From Bacteroidales bacterium (GTDB taxonomy: Bacteria; Bacteroidota; Bacteroidia; Bacteroidales; UBA932), in contig JAEDLO010000005.1 of assembly GCA_016295245.1 (NCBI GenBank), forward strand, positions 1-46,816: a stretch of DNA of 46,816 bases, in the 5' to 3' direction. The notes beneath the pieces are model-generated. The model was given only the letters and a program-made list of their open reading frames with translations. It was not told the DNA's origin and did no database searches. A program made the position numbers and the translations under genes. Positions 1 to 7,374 of the stretch are shown in pieces. Positions within the stretch are counted from its first letter, which is position 1. Each line of letters starts with the position of its first letter.

Positions 1-34
1 CTATGTCTGAGAGGGGTGGCCCTGCTTCCTGTCA

Positions 35-95
35 TTCACCTGCGCACCTAATGTGCCCCAGAAGCACTTATGACGGGGGTTGCCCGCGCAGGTGA
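35..95. repeat. Palindrome-ended repeat unit, copy 1
   Basis: A 61-base unit with 10-base perfect inverted ends (36-45 against 86-95). It matches the second copy at about 50 of 61 positions. The differences are concentrated in the loop and the ends are kept, which suggests that selection acts on the hairpin stem. Confidence 0.8.
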
Positions 96-107
96 GGGGA
101 TAATGGT

Positions 108-168
108 TTCACCTGCGCACCCAAGATGGCTCAGAACCACTTCTGACAGGGGTCAGCCGCGCAGGTGA
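108..168. repeat. Palindrome-ended repeat unit, copy 2
   Basis: The second 61-base copy, 73 bases downstream of copy 1 (start to start), with the same conserved ends and a diverged centre. A weak partial similarity at about 7-25 hints that another degraded copy may lie to the left of the window. Confidence 0.8.
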
Positions 169-179
169 ATGACAGGAAG

Positions 180-382
180 GTCGTTGGGCGCGAGAATGGA
201 AGGATTTGTGGGGTGAATGGTGGCGCCGGGCGGCGTTGGCTCCCGAAAAGGGAAGGGGCCCACGAAGTGGGAAGGACCGCCCGGAGACCACAGCCTCAGA
301 CACAGTGGCACCACGGCTCGGGAAAAGGACCGCCCTTTCCCGACGTTAGCCCCGCGGCCCGCCGGCAGTCCGCCGTAAGCAA
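180..382. other. Non-coding stretch, nothing firm
   Basis: Open frames exist here on both strands (about 90 codons each), but they are low-complexity, rich in Arg, Pro and Gly, resemble no family and overlap each other. The 11-base string AAGGACCGCCC occurs twice (272-282 and 325-335), and GGGAAA/TTTCCC could form a short stem near 320-341. I see no supportable gene or regulator here. Confidence 0.5.
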
Positions 383-411
383 AGACAAAATGCCCGGGCG
401 AGCCGGGCATA
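383..411 (-). terminator. Rho-independent terminator of transporter gene
   Basis: Read on the minus strand, an 8-base stem (403-410 pairing with 390-397) closes a short loop and is followed by a T-rich run. It sits 26 bases beyond the stop codon of the transporter gene at 437, so it probably ends the LysR-transporter transcript. Confidence 0.75.
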
Positions 412-436
412 AAGACAAGCAAATAGCTGATGAGAA

Positions 437-1921
437 TTAGCAGAGGAAGAGTATCATCATCTGGGCGATGAGGACTCGGACAAACATCGTGAGGGGATAG
501 ACCGTGGCGTAGCCGACGGCAGCCTCATCCGTCTTCTTGTCAATCTCATTGGCGTAGGCGAGGGCCGGCGGGTTGGTGGAAGCGCCGGAGAGCACGCCGA
601 TCAGAGTCAGATAGTTCAGCTTCATTCCGAAACGGCCGACCAGACCGCAGATCAGCAGCGGCAGCATTGTGATGATGGCGCCGTAGCCAATCCACACGAA
701 ACCTCCCTTATTCACGATAGTATCGACAAAGCCCTCACCGGCCTCAAGGCCCACACAGGCCAGGAAGATGCTGATACCCAGCTCCCTGAGCATCAGGTTT
801 GCGCTCGCGGTCGTATAAGTAATCACCTTCAGACTCGGGCCGAAATGTGAAATGAGGATGCTGACGATGAGCGGTCCACCGGCAAGACCAAGCTTTACAG
901 GCTGCGGCATACCCGGGAAGGCGATAGGAATACTTCCGAGAAAGACTCCCAGGACGATGCCGAAAAAGATGGGAATAAGATTAGGCTCATCCAGCCTCTT
1001 GAGCGAATTGCCCAGAACCTTCTCGACATTGGCCACCGACTCCCTGCTGCCCACAACGGTCACGAGGTCACCGTACTGGAGCCTGAAATCAGCGCCCGCC
1101 CTCAGATCCAGTCCGGACCTGCGTATCCTGGTGATGGATGCCCCGAGCACCTCCTCGAACCTCAGGTCCCCCAGCCTCTTGCCGTTAAGGCTCTTCTTGC
1201 TGATGAGAATCCTTCGGGAGATGAACTTGGTGTCGGACGCCTCGGAATGCTGCTTCCTGATGGCAGCCTCGGCCTGCTGCTCTTCAGCCTTGTAGTCAAT
1301 CTTTTCCTCCTGCGGAGCTGCGGAGACGACAGTCCCCTTCCTATAGCACATTGCCTTGATGAGGATGAAGGACAGGATCGCGCCGACTACACCCAGAGGG
1401 TAGGCTACAGCGTAGCCGAGGGCGATGTCGGAAGAGTTCTCCCCGAACATATCGGAAAAGGCCGCTTGCGCAGCACCCAGACCCGGAGTATTAGTTACCG
1501 CTCCGGACATTATGCCGGTCATAGTCGTAACCGGCGTGCCGCTGATATAATGGAGACTGATGGCTATTCCTGCTCCCAGAAGGCAGACCAGCACGGCCAG
1601 CAGGTTAAGCTTCACTCCACCGGACTTGAAGCTGGAGAAGAAACCCGGACCGACCTGAAGTCCGATGCTGTAAACAAACAGGATAAGGCCGAACTCCTTC
1701 ATAAAATGAAGCAGGTTGCCGTCCAGGGTCATATCGAAGTGGCTGAACAGAATGCCCACGAAAAGCACCCAGGTCACGCCGAGCGAGATGCCCTTGAACT
1801 TGTATTTTCCAATGAACTTGCCAAGGGCGATGACGATGGCAAGAATGAGTATTGAATGTGCGACACCACCGCTCCAGGCCCCGGTGCCGTTAAAAAGTGA
1901 ATTCCAAATTTCCATTGTCAA
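437..1921 (-). CDS. AspT/YidE-family putative antiporter
   Basis: A 494-residue polytopic inner-membrane protein of the aspartate-alanine antiporter (AspT/YidE/YbjL) family. Two hydrophobic halves of about five to six helices flank a soluble TrkA-C (RCK_C) regulatory domain at roughly residues 235-305, recognisable from the run ending in DLVTVVGSRESV. Many family members carry two TrkA-C domains and are about 550 residues long. This one is shorter and shows only one. The substrate cannot be read from sequence; the family exchanges small carboxylates or amino acids. The gene follows the LysR regulator by 9 bases on the same strand, so they probably form one operon in which the regulator responds to the transported compound. 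The start ATG overlaps no other gene. Family assignment is strong, substrate unknown. Confidence 0.85.
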   Translation of the reverse strand: MTMEIWNSLFNGTGAWSGGVAHSILILAIVIALGKFIGKYKFKGISLGVTWVLFVGILFSHFDMTLDGNLLHFMKEFGLILFVYSIGLQVGPGFFSSFKSGGVKLNLLAVLVCLLGAGIAISLHYISGTPVTTMTGIMSGAVTNTPGLGAAQAAFSDMFGENSSDIALGYAVAYPLGVVGAILSFILIKAMCYRKGTVVSAAPQEEKIDYKAEEQQAEAAIRKQHSEASDTKFISRRILISKKSLNGKRLGDLRFEEVLGASITRIRRSGLDLRAGADFRLQYGDLVTVVGSRESVANVEKVLGNSLKRLDEPNLIPIFFGIVLGVFLGSIPIAFPGMPQPVKLGLAGGPLIVSILISHFGPSLKVITYTTASANLMLRELGISIFLACVGLEAGEGFVDTIVNKGGFVWIGYGAIITMLPLLICGLVGRFGMKLNYLTLIGVLSGASTNPPALAYANEIDKKTDEAAVGYATVYPLTMFVRVLIAQMMILFLC

Positions 1922-1930
1922 GTTATCTGA

Positions 1931-2824
1931 TTATTCCGACATATCTACAATTGAGAGGGACTCGCGGAGAATCTTGATGAACACCTCGGCACTCCTCTTA
2001 AGGTAAGTCTTTTTCAGCACGTGGACACAGCCCTGCATCTGATTGTCAGGCACATCCAGAGGTATGGCCTTGAGAGTCTGCCTGTCCTTGATGGCCGCGT
2101 CCGAAAGTATGGTCAGCAGGTTGCTGCTTTCCACCACGTCAAGCAGGCTGTACACCGCATTGATTTCAAGCGAAACGACAAAGTCGCTGTTGTCAAAATT
2201 GATGTACTTGTCGATGAGGTTCCTGGCCTGCAGCCCCTTGGTCGGCATCGCCAGCCTGTGCCTGCGCAGTTCTTCGACGCTGAGACTTTCGCGGTCCGAA
2301 AGCGGATGGTCCTTTCTCATAATGACCGAAAGATGATCTTCAAACAGGATTCTGGACTCAATATCATCAAAAGGGACATTCGGTCTGAAAGCCATTACGA
2401 GGTCAACTTCACGGCGACGGAGTTTTTCCATCAGTTCCTCCATCGAGCGGCTGGTTACATTGAGATGTATTCCCGGATACTCATTGATGAACCTCTTGAC
2501 GCTCTCCTTTAGAATCGGTCCGAAAGAGAAGGTCGAACCGATGTTAAGAGTACCGGTAAGCACTTCCTGCAGGTCCTTGATCTGGGATTTGCAGGTATCT
2601 GCGTCGATAACGGTCTGACGGGCAAGCGGCAACATCCGCTCCCCGTACTCTGTGAGCACCACGCTGTGGGAATCCCTGTGGAAAAGGGGGCATCCCAGCT
2701 CATCTTCAAGTGTGCGGACCTGCTGCGAGAGAGTACTCTGGGTGATGTACAGGCTCCTAGCCGCTTCGGAGAAGTTCAGAGTCTCAGCTGTCTTGATAAA
2801 ATACTTCAACTGCCTTAGTTCCAT
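1931..2824 (-). CDS. LysR-type transcriptional regulator
   Basis: A 297-residue LTTR. The N-terminal winged helix-turn-helix (residues 1-60, beginning MELRQLKYF and containing FSEAARSLYITQSTLSQQV) is textbook. A periplasmic-binding-protein-like effector domain follows (about 90-295). The frame stays open to 2872, but a promoter motif at 2842-2849 would place transcription start near 2836, so the ATG at 2824 is preferred and also gives the conserved LTTR N-terminus. It lies directly upstream of the AspT/YidE-type transporter, its likely target. A T-N11-A dyad sits about 75 bases upstream of the predicted transcription start, where LTTRs usually bind for autoregulation. The effector is unknown. 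Confidence 0.9.
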   Translation of the reverse strand: MELRQLKYFIKTAETLNFSEAARSLYITQSTLSQQVRTLEDELGCPLFHRDSHSVVLTEYGERMLPLARQTVIDADTCKSQIKDLQEVLTGTLNIGSTFSFGPILKESVKRFINEYPGIHLNVTSRSMEELMEKLRRREVDLVMAFRPNVPFDDIESRILFEDHLSVIMRKDHPLSDRESLSVEELRRHRLAMPTKGLQARNLIDKYINFDNSDFVVSLEINAVYSLLDVVESSNLLTILSDAAIKDRQTLKAIPLDVPDNQMQGCVHVLKKTYLKRSAEVFIKILRESLSIVDMSE

Positions 2825-2841
2825 ACGCGTTAAATTTTGTG

Positions 2842-2875
2842 CAAAGATAGGGCAAGCCAGGACAGTCCGCAATAA
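2842..2875 (-). promoter_or_regulatory. Bacteroidota-type promoter for lysR-transporter
   Basis: On the minus strand TATCTTTG (2842-2849) matches the TAnnTTTG -7 consensus. TTATTG lies 20 bases upstream (TTG at 2870-2872) as a -33 element. It decides the LysR start codon at 2824. Confidence 0.7.
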
Positions 2876-2897
2876 ATTGTATCATTTATTAACAATA

Positions 2898-2924
2898 GTG
2901 GCAATCGAATGAATCGATTGCCAC
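2898..2924. promoter_or_regulatory. Perfect dyad: LTTR operator and/or terminator
   Basis: A 10-base perfect inverted repeat (2898-2907 and 2915-2924) with a 7-base loop. It contains the LTTR hallmark T-N11-A (T2905, A2917) inside ATCG...CGAT. It lies about 75 bases upstream of the predicted lysR transcription start and 33 bases beyond the stop of the small membrane-protein gene. It could be the autoregulatory LysR site, the terminator of the small gene, or both. The T-run after it on the minus strand is weak, which slightly favours an operator. Confidence 0.5.
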
Positions 2925-2956
2925 CAAATAATGTCCAACCTATTTTGCAAATTTAT

Positions 2957-3157
2957 TTAGTCGGCAAGATCCTTATAGAAGTCCAGAGCGTTCTTGAGCT
3001 CCTTTTCGTCAGTAACGTCAACCATTGGGATATTTCTTGAAGCCTTGTTTGACTTTGCACCTACGCTCTTCATATTGCGCTTGCTTGATACATACTCCAC
3101 GAATTTGAGGATGAGTGCTGCTGCGATGCTTACTGCGATAACAAAAAGTGCTTTCAT
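2957..3157 (-). CDS. Small membrane-anchored protein, unknown
   Basis: A 66-residue protein I do not recognise. An N-terminal hydrophobic segment (about residues 3-20, starting MKALFVIAVSIAAAL) is followed by a basic stretch with SSKRNMKSVGAKSNKASRN and then an acidic C-terminus. The layout suggests a single-pass inner-membrane protein with a cytoplasmic tail. The frame extends upstream to 3241, but the promoter motif at 3221-3228 and an A/T-rich leader favour the ATG at 3157. It is transcribed divergently from the polyketide cluster and has its own promoter. Its function and any link to the cluster are unknown. Confidence 0.6.
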   Translation of the reverse strand: MKALFVIAVSIAAALILKFVEYVSSKRNMKSVGAKSNKASRNIPMVDVTDEKELKNALDFYKDLAD

Positions 3158-3220
3158 AATAATTGAATTTTTAATTGTTAATATTTTGTTGTTTTGTTTT
3201 CCGGTTTGTTGTTCCGAGTG

Positions 3221-3250
3221 CAAAGGTAGAGACGTTTTCATAGCTGCAAT
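3221..3250 (-). promoter_or_regulatory. Promoter of small membrane-protein gene
   Basis: TACCTTTG on the minus strand (3221-3228) fits TAnnTTTG. TTG lies 18 bases upstream (3247-3249). The leader to the ATG at 3157 is about 55 bases of A/T-rich sequence. Confidence 0.65.
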
Positions 3251-3338
3251 AGCCTTGGCTCGTGTATGTTTCGATAGTAGGGATAGGCCCTTGCGTTAAG
3301 GCGGAAGACCGGCTATCGGCAGAAGCGTTTACTGCTAT

Positions 3339-3374
3339 TTTGTTAGGTAAATCCGCCAACTTTGCTTAATTTTG
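3339..3374 (+). promoter_or_regulatory. Probable promoter of polyketide cluster
   Basis: TAATTTTG (3367-3374) fits the -7 consensus. TTTG at 3339-3342 could be the -33 element, but the 24-base gap is slightly long. It is the only good candidate upstream of the 20-gene run, giving a leader of about 30 bases before the first ATG at 3413. Confidence 0.5.
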
Positions 3375-3412
3375 TATTTTGCGATGTTTTATCAAACCAG
3401 GCTATTGTTATT

Positions 3413-4141
3413 ATGAAATATTCACTCGTAACCGGAGGTTCCAGAGGACTTGGAAGGGCTATCTGCATCAAGCTTGCTTCAATGGGTATCCCGGTGATTA
3501 TCAATTACCAATCCAATCAGGCGGCGGCCGAAGAAGTAAGGGATATCATCCTCGCTTCAGGCGGTCAGGCCAGCCTTATGAAGTTTGACGTCTCGAAGCA
3601 GGAAGAAGTCACATCCGCCCTCAACTCCTGGGAGAAAGAACACCCGGATGACTACATCGCTTACCTGGTGAACAACGCCGGAATCAGGCGCGACAACGTA
3701 ATGTTTATGATGCCGGACAATGACTGGCATTCGGTCATAGACATAACGGTGAACGGTTTTTTCTATGTAACCCGTGCACTTTTGCCGAAAATGATGAGCA
3801 GAAAGCACGGCGGAAGGATAGTAAATATGACTTCGCTGAGCGGACTCAAGGGAATGGCAGGCCAAACCAACTACAGCGCCGCCAAGGCAGCCATCATCGG
3901 AGCCACCAAGTCGCTCGCCCAGGAGGCCGCCGCCCGCAATGTCACTGTCAACGCGGTTGCGCCGGGCTTCATCGAAACCGATATGACCAGGGACCTGCCC
4001 CAGGACGAGCTCAAGCAGCTCGTGCCTATGAAGCGCTTCGGCAAGCCTGAAGAGGTAGCCGAGCTGGTAGGCTTCCTTTGCAGCGACAGTGCAAGTTACA
4101 TCACAGGCGAGGTCATCAGCATCAACGGAGGCCTCTATTAA
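3413..4141 (+). CDS. 3-ketoacyl-ACP reductase (FabG/ApeQ-like)
   Basis: A 242-residue short-chain dehydrogenase that would reduce the beta-keto group on ACP-bound chains with NADPH. Visible motifs: cofactor loop TGGSRGLG (7-14), NNAG (87-90), catalytic Ser141 and YSAAK (Tyr154, Lys158), and PGFIETDM near 185. Length is typical of FabG. An upstream in-frame TTG at 3362 is rejected because it precedes the predicted promoter -7 box. It is the first gene of the 20-gene run and ends 12 bases before the first ketosynthase. In aryl polyene clusters ApeQ fills this role. No separate cluster enoyl reductase is present, which suits a polyunsaturated product. Confidence 0.92.
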   Translation: MKYSLVTGGSRGLGRAICIKLASMGIPVIINYQSNQAAAEEVRDIILASGGQASLMKFDVSKQEEVTSALNSWEKEHPDDYIAYLVNNAGIRRDNVMFMMPDNDWHSVIDITVNGFFYVTRALLPKMMSRKHGGRIVNMTSLSGLKGMAGQTNYSAAKAAIIGATKSLAQEAAARNVTVNAVAPGFIETDMTRDLPQDELKQLVPMKRFGKPEEVAELVGFLCSDSASYITGEVISINGGLY

Positions 4142-4153
4142 ACCTTAATTATT

Positions 4154-5374
4154 ATGAAAAGAGTTGTAATCACAGGTATGGGCATCTGGTCCTGCCTGGG
4201 AACTACCATAGAAGAAGTCAGGGATTCCCTGTTCAACGGCAAGTCGGGCATAGGCATCGAGGAAATCCGCAATGAATACGGCTACCAGTCGCCTCTGACC
4301 GGCATAGTAAAGCAGCCAGTCCTCAAGGGACTCATCGACCGCCACCTGCGCCGCGGCCTCTCCGAGGAAGCCGAGTATGCCTTTATGGCCAGCCTCGACG
4401 CCTTCAAGATGGCGGGCATCAGTCAGGACTACCTTGACGCCAACGAGTGCGGCTGCATCTTCGGCAACGACTCATCGGCCAAGCCGGTCATCGAGGCTCA
4501 CAAGATAATGGACGAAAAGCACGACACCGAACTCCTCGGCCAGTCATACATCTTCCAGGCGATGAACTCGACGGTCACGATGAACCTGAGCACCATCTTC
4601 CGCCTCAAGGGCGTCAACTTCACCGTCAGTGCGGCCTGCGCGAGCGGCAGCCACTCCATCGGCCTTGCCTATATGCTCATCAAGCAGGGCCTGCAGGACC
4701 TCGTGCTCTGCGGCGGCGCCCAGGAGACCAACTACTACTCTATGGCCTCGTTCGACGCCATCGGCGCCTTCTCCAAGAATGTGGAGAACCCCCAGAAGGC
4801 CAGCCGCCCCTTCGACAAGAACCGCGACGGCCTCGTACCGAGCGGCGGCGGCGCTGCCCTGGTGCTTGAAGACTACGACCACGCCATAGCCCGCGGCGCC
4901 ACCATCATCGCCGAGGTCACCGGCTACGGCTTCTCTTCCAACGGCACCTCCGTCATCAGCCAGCCAAGCGACGAAGGCTGCGTGAGAGCGATGCAGCGCG
5001 CGATGGACGATGCAGGCATCAAGCCTTGCGACGTGGACTACATCAACGCCCACGCCACCAGCACCCGCCAGGGCGATATGTTCGAGGCTATGGCCATCAG
5101 CAAGCTCTTCGCCGGCGAGCACGCCCTCGTCAGCAGCACCAAGGGTATGACAGGGCACGAATGCTGGATGGCCGGCGCAAGCGAAATCATCTACTCCATC
5201 ATAATGATGCAGAACGGCTTTGTCGCCCCGAACATCAACCTCGAGGAGCCTGACGACTGCGCCAGGGACATCAATCTCGCCCGCCAGACCGTCAAGACCG
5301 AGGTCAACGTGGTACTGAGCAACTCCTTCGGCTTCGGAGGCACCAACAGCGCACTTGTAATCAAGAAACTATAA
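4154..5374 (+). CDS. Beta-ketoacyl-ACP synthase (KS1, FabF/ApeR-like)
   Basis: A 406-residue condensing enzyme of the thiolase fold. The nucleophile is Cys162 (AACASGSH), and the two catalytic histidines are His300 (INAHATST; the usual Gly after His is Ala here) and His335 (GMTGHECWMAG). The C-terminal SFGFGGTNSAL loop is present. It is a complete, probably active decarboxylating KS without extra domains, unlike the two later KSs. It is followed by an ACP after 12 bases. By comparison with aryl polyene clusters it could be the first-round or stand-alone KS (ApeR role). This assignment among KS roles is inference. Confidence 0.9.
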   Translation: MKRVVITGMGIWSCLGTTIEEVRDSLFNGKSGIGIEEIRNEYGYQSPLTGIVKQPVLKGLIDRHLRRGLSEEAEYAFMASLDAFKMAGISQDYLDANECGCIFGNDSSAKPVIEAHKIMDEKHDTELLGQSYIFQAMNSTVTMNLSTIFRLKGVNFTVSAACASGSHSIGLAYMLIKQGLQDLVLCGGAQETNYYSMASFDAIGAFSKNVENPQKASRPFDKNRDGLVPSGGGAALVLEDYDHAIARGATIIAEVTGYGFSSNGTSVISQPSDEGCVRAMQRAMDDAGIKPCDVDYINAHATSTRQGDMFEAMAISKLFAGEHALVSSTKGMTGHECWMAGASEIIYSIIMMQNGFVAPNINLEEPDDCARDINLARQTVKTEVNVVLSNSFGFGGTNSALVIKKL

Positions 5375-5386
5375 TCAACGAACTAT

Positions 5387-5629
5387 ATGAACCGTACAGA
5401 AATTGAAGAAAAAGTAAAGGCATTCCTTATCGACGAACTTGAAATCGAAGAGGACAAAATCTTCCCTGAAGCAAAGCTCAAGGAGGATATGGGTATCGAC
5501 AGCCTCGATTTCGTGGACATCGTCGTCATCGTAGAAAGGAACTTCGGCTTTAAGATCAAGGCTGAGGAAATGACAGGCGTTGACACCCTCGCCAAATTCT
5601 GCGACTACATCGAGTCAAAGGTCAACTGA
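5387..5629 (+). CDS. Acyl carrier protein (ACP1)
   Basis: An 80-residue acidic four-helix ACP. The phosphopantetheine attachment site is Ser39 in GIDSLDFVD. It carries growing chains between the KS, KR and dehydratase enzymes of the cluster. Its stop overlaps the start of the next gene (TGATG), so translation is probably coupled. Three distinct ACPs occur in the cluster. This one has the most FabC-like sequence. Confidence 0.93.
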   Translation: MNRTEIEEKVKAFLIDELEIEEDKIFPEAKLKEDMGIDSLDFVDIVVIVERNFGFKIKAEEMTGVDTLAKFCDYIESKVN

Positions 5630-6510
5630 TGACGGAAGAGAAGAAATGGGCGGGGACTACCTCCGGGAGCAATCGGATGCACGGGTATCTGATCAGCGTC
5701 CTGCGTCATATCGACGTCCGGCTTCTCTATCTGTTTTCATACATTTTCGTAATCCCCGTCGCCCTCGTGCGCAATCCCAGCAGGAAGACCGCCTGGGACT
5801 TCTACCGCATTCACCTGGGCTACGGGCGTCTGAAGGCCGCGTGGTATGTATACCTCAACCACTGCAAGTTTTCGCAGGTGGTCATCGACAGGTTCGCTAT
5901 GTACGCGGGTAAGAAATTCAAGGTCGAAGTGGAGGGGATGGACATCTTCTCCTCGCTTGCCTCAAGGGATGAGGGTTTTGTGATGATGAGCTCGCACATA
6001 GGAAACTACGAGATAGCGGGCTACAGTCTGGTTTCGGACACAAAGACCATCAACGCCGTGGTTTACGGCTACGAGAAGCAGTCCGTCACCGACAACAGAA
6101 ACAATATGTTCCGCAAGACCAATATCCGGATGATAGGCATACGCGAGGATATGAGTCACCTTTTCGAAATCGACCGGGCGCTGGCCGCCGGAGACATAGT
6201 CAGCTTCCCCAGCGACCGCTATATGGGCGCCACCAAGACCATCACCTCCCCTTTCCTGGGGCAGGAGGCCAAGTTCCCGATGGGACCCTTCAGCGTAGCC
6301 ACTATGCGCGGACTCGATGCCATAGCAGTAAATACTATGAAGGAGGGCTCACGGAGCTACCGGATTTACGTCACGCCGCTCGAGTACGACAAGTCGGCTT
6401 CTCGCAAGGAGCAGATACGCCAGCTTTCAGCCGCCTATATTGCCGAGCTGGAAAAGCGCGTGAGGCAGTATCCCGCCCAGTGGTACAACTTTTTTGATTT
6501 TTGGAGTTGA
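5629..6510 (+). CDS. Lysophospholipid/lauroyl-type acyltransferase (HtrB-like)
   Basis: A 293-residue membrane-associated acyltransferase of the LpxL/HtrB superfamily. The catalytic HX4E box is His123 to Glu128 (SSHIGNYE), with a later FPSDRY...FPMGPF block typical of this group. An N-terminal hydrophobic segment (about 31-48) should anchor it. It probably transfers an ACP-bound acyl or polyene chain to a lipid or polar acceptor at the inner membrane. Acyltransferases of this kind recur in aryl polyene and flexirubin clusters. It overlaps the ACP stop by one base and is followed by a dehydratase 4 bases later. Confidence 0.85.
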   Translation: MTEEKKWAGTTSGSNRMHGYLISVLRHIDVRLLYLFSYIFVIPVALVRNPSRKTAWDFYRIHLGYGRLKAAWYVYLNHCKFSQVVIDRFAMYAGKKFKVEVEGMDIFSSLASRDEGFVMMSSHIGNYEIAGYSLVSDTKTINAVVYGYEKQSVTDNRNNMFRKTNIRMIGIREDMSHLFEIDRALAAGDIVSFPSDRYMGATKTITSPFLGQEAKFPMGPFSVATMRGLDAIAVNTMKEGSRSYRIYVTPLEYDKSASRKEQIRQLSAAYIAELEKRVRQYPAQWYNFFDFWS

Positions 6511-6514
6511 GACA

Positions 6515-6949
6515 ATGGATGAGTTTATCCGCAGCATAGACGTGCATACAGTCCTGCCGCAGCAGGAACCCTTCGTGATGATAGGCTGTATGACCCATTT
6601 CGAGATGACCACTTCCACTACCGAGACCCTCATCCGCGAAGACAACATCTTCGTGGACAACGGCTGCTTCTCGGCAAGTGGAATGATGGAAAACATAGCC
6701 CAGACCTGCGCAGCACGCGTGGGCTACTACAACAAATACATCCTCCACAAGGATGTTCAGGTGGGCTTCATAGGGGCCGTGCGCAACTACAGCATCAAGG
6801 CTCTGGCCCGCGTGGGGCAGATCATCACCACCAAGGTGGACATAGTCGAGGAAGTCTTCGGGATGACCCTGGCCAACGCAGAGGTACGCTGTGGGGAGCA
6901 GCTGCTCGCAACGGCTGAGATCAAACTGTCGGTAAGAAACAGCCAATGA
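6515..6949 (+). CDS. Hotdog dehydratase subunit (ApeP-like)
   Basis: A 144-residue hotdog-fold protein resembling 3-hydroxyacyl-ACP dehydratases. The central helix carries Glu59 (ASGMMENIAQ), but the FabZ catalytic histidine position reads FVDNGCF, without His. The opening LPQQEPFVMIG resembles ApeP. In aryl polyene systems ApeI and ApeP form a heterocomplex; here the His-containing partner would be the protein at 12108. The start ATG at 6515 is chosen because an upstream TTG at 6494 lies inside the previous gene. It ends in an ATGATG overlap with the thioesterase. Confidence 0.82.
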   Translation: MDEFIRSIDVHTVLPQQEPFVMIGCMTHFEMTTSTTETLIREDNIFVDNGCFSASGMMENIAQTCAARVGYYNKYILHKDVQVGFIGAVRNYSIKALARVGQIITTKVDIVEEVFGMTLANAEVRCGEQLLATAEIKLSVRNSQ

Positions 6950-7374
6950 TGGAACAGAAAAGGGAACTGTCTCTGGAAAAAGAACTTGAAATCCGCTTCA
7001 GCGAAGTGGATATGATGAACGTCGTCTGGCACGGGAACTATCCTCTCTATCTGGAGGATGCCCGCGAAGCCTTCGGCGCGGAATACGGCCTCTCCTACAA
7101 GAGATACATCGACGAGCTGATAATGGCTCCGATAGTTGATATGAGAATCAGCTACAAGCGCCCCCTGCGCTTCGGGATGAAGCCGACAATCCGCATCACC
7201 TACCGTCCTTCCGACGCAGCAAAGATCATCTTCGACTACGTCATCTATGACAAGCAGAGCGGAGAGCAGTACCTGAGCGCCAGCACCGTCCAGGTCTTTA
7301 TGGATATGAACTACCAGCTTATGTGGTACGCTCCGGAGTTCTATCTGGAGTGGAAGAAGTTGATGGGAGTATGA
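6946..7374 (+). CDS. 4HBT-type acyl thioesterase (ApeK-like)
   Basis: A 142-residue hotdog thioesterase of the 4-hydroxybenzoyl-CoA/YbgC type. The motif FSEVDMMNVVWHGNYPLYLEDAR contains the usual active-site Asp22 and the helix with Glu37. It would hydrolyse acyl-ACP or edit stalled chains, the role assigned to ApeK. It overlaps both neighbours by four bases (ATGA type). Either of two adjacent ATGs (6946, 6949) could be used. Confidence 0.87.
   Translation: MMEQKRELSLEKELEIRFSEVDMMNVVWHGNYPLYLEDAREAFGAEYGLSYKRYIDELIMAPIVDMRISYKRPLRFGMKPTIRITYRPSDAAKIIFDYVIYDKQSGEQYLSASTVQVFMDMNYQLMWYAPEFYLEWKKLMGV

Larger units (their letters stand above)
25..179. repeat. Nested inverted-repeat element
   Basis: A perfect 21-base inverted repeat bounds this stretch: the left arm at 25-45 is the exact reverse complement of the right arm at 159-179. 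Inside lie two direct copies of a 61-base unit (35-95 and 108-168), each of which itself starts with TCACCTGCGC and ends with GCGCAGGTGA. The whole can therefore fold either as two hairpins or as one large cruciform. It lies beyond the terminator of the transporter gene, in non-coding DNA. It resembles the architecture of REP/BIME-type intergenic palindromes, but I do not recognise the family. No RAYT-type transposase is in the window. Confidence 0.85.

Noticed and set aside
35..168. CRISPR array
   Set aside because: There are only two diverged copies, the units are themselves palindromic, there are no constant repeats with unique spacers and no cas genes.
109..440. Open frames of 64-91 codons on both strands in the left intergenic region
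   Set aside because: They overlap each other and the repeat element, are low-complexity and Arg/Pro/Gly-rich, and resemble no protein family. High GC alone produces such frames.
2825..2872. Longer LysR start
   Set aside because: It would begin upstream of the predicted transcription start and adds residues before the conserved LTTR N-terminus.
3270..3317. CGATAG/CTATCG inverted pair upstream of the cluster as an operator
   Set aside because: It is only six bases with a 36-base gap, well within chance.
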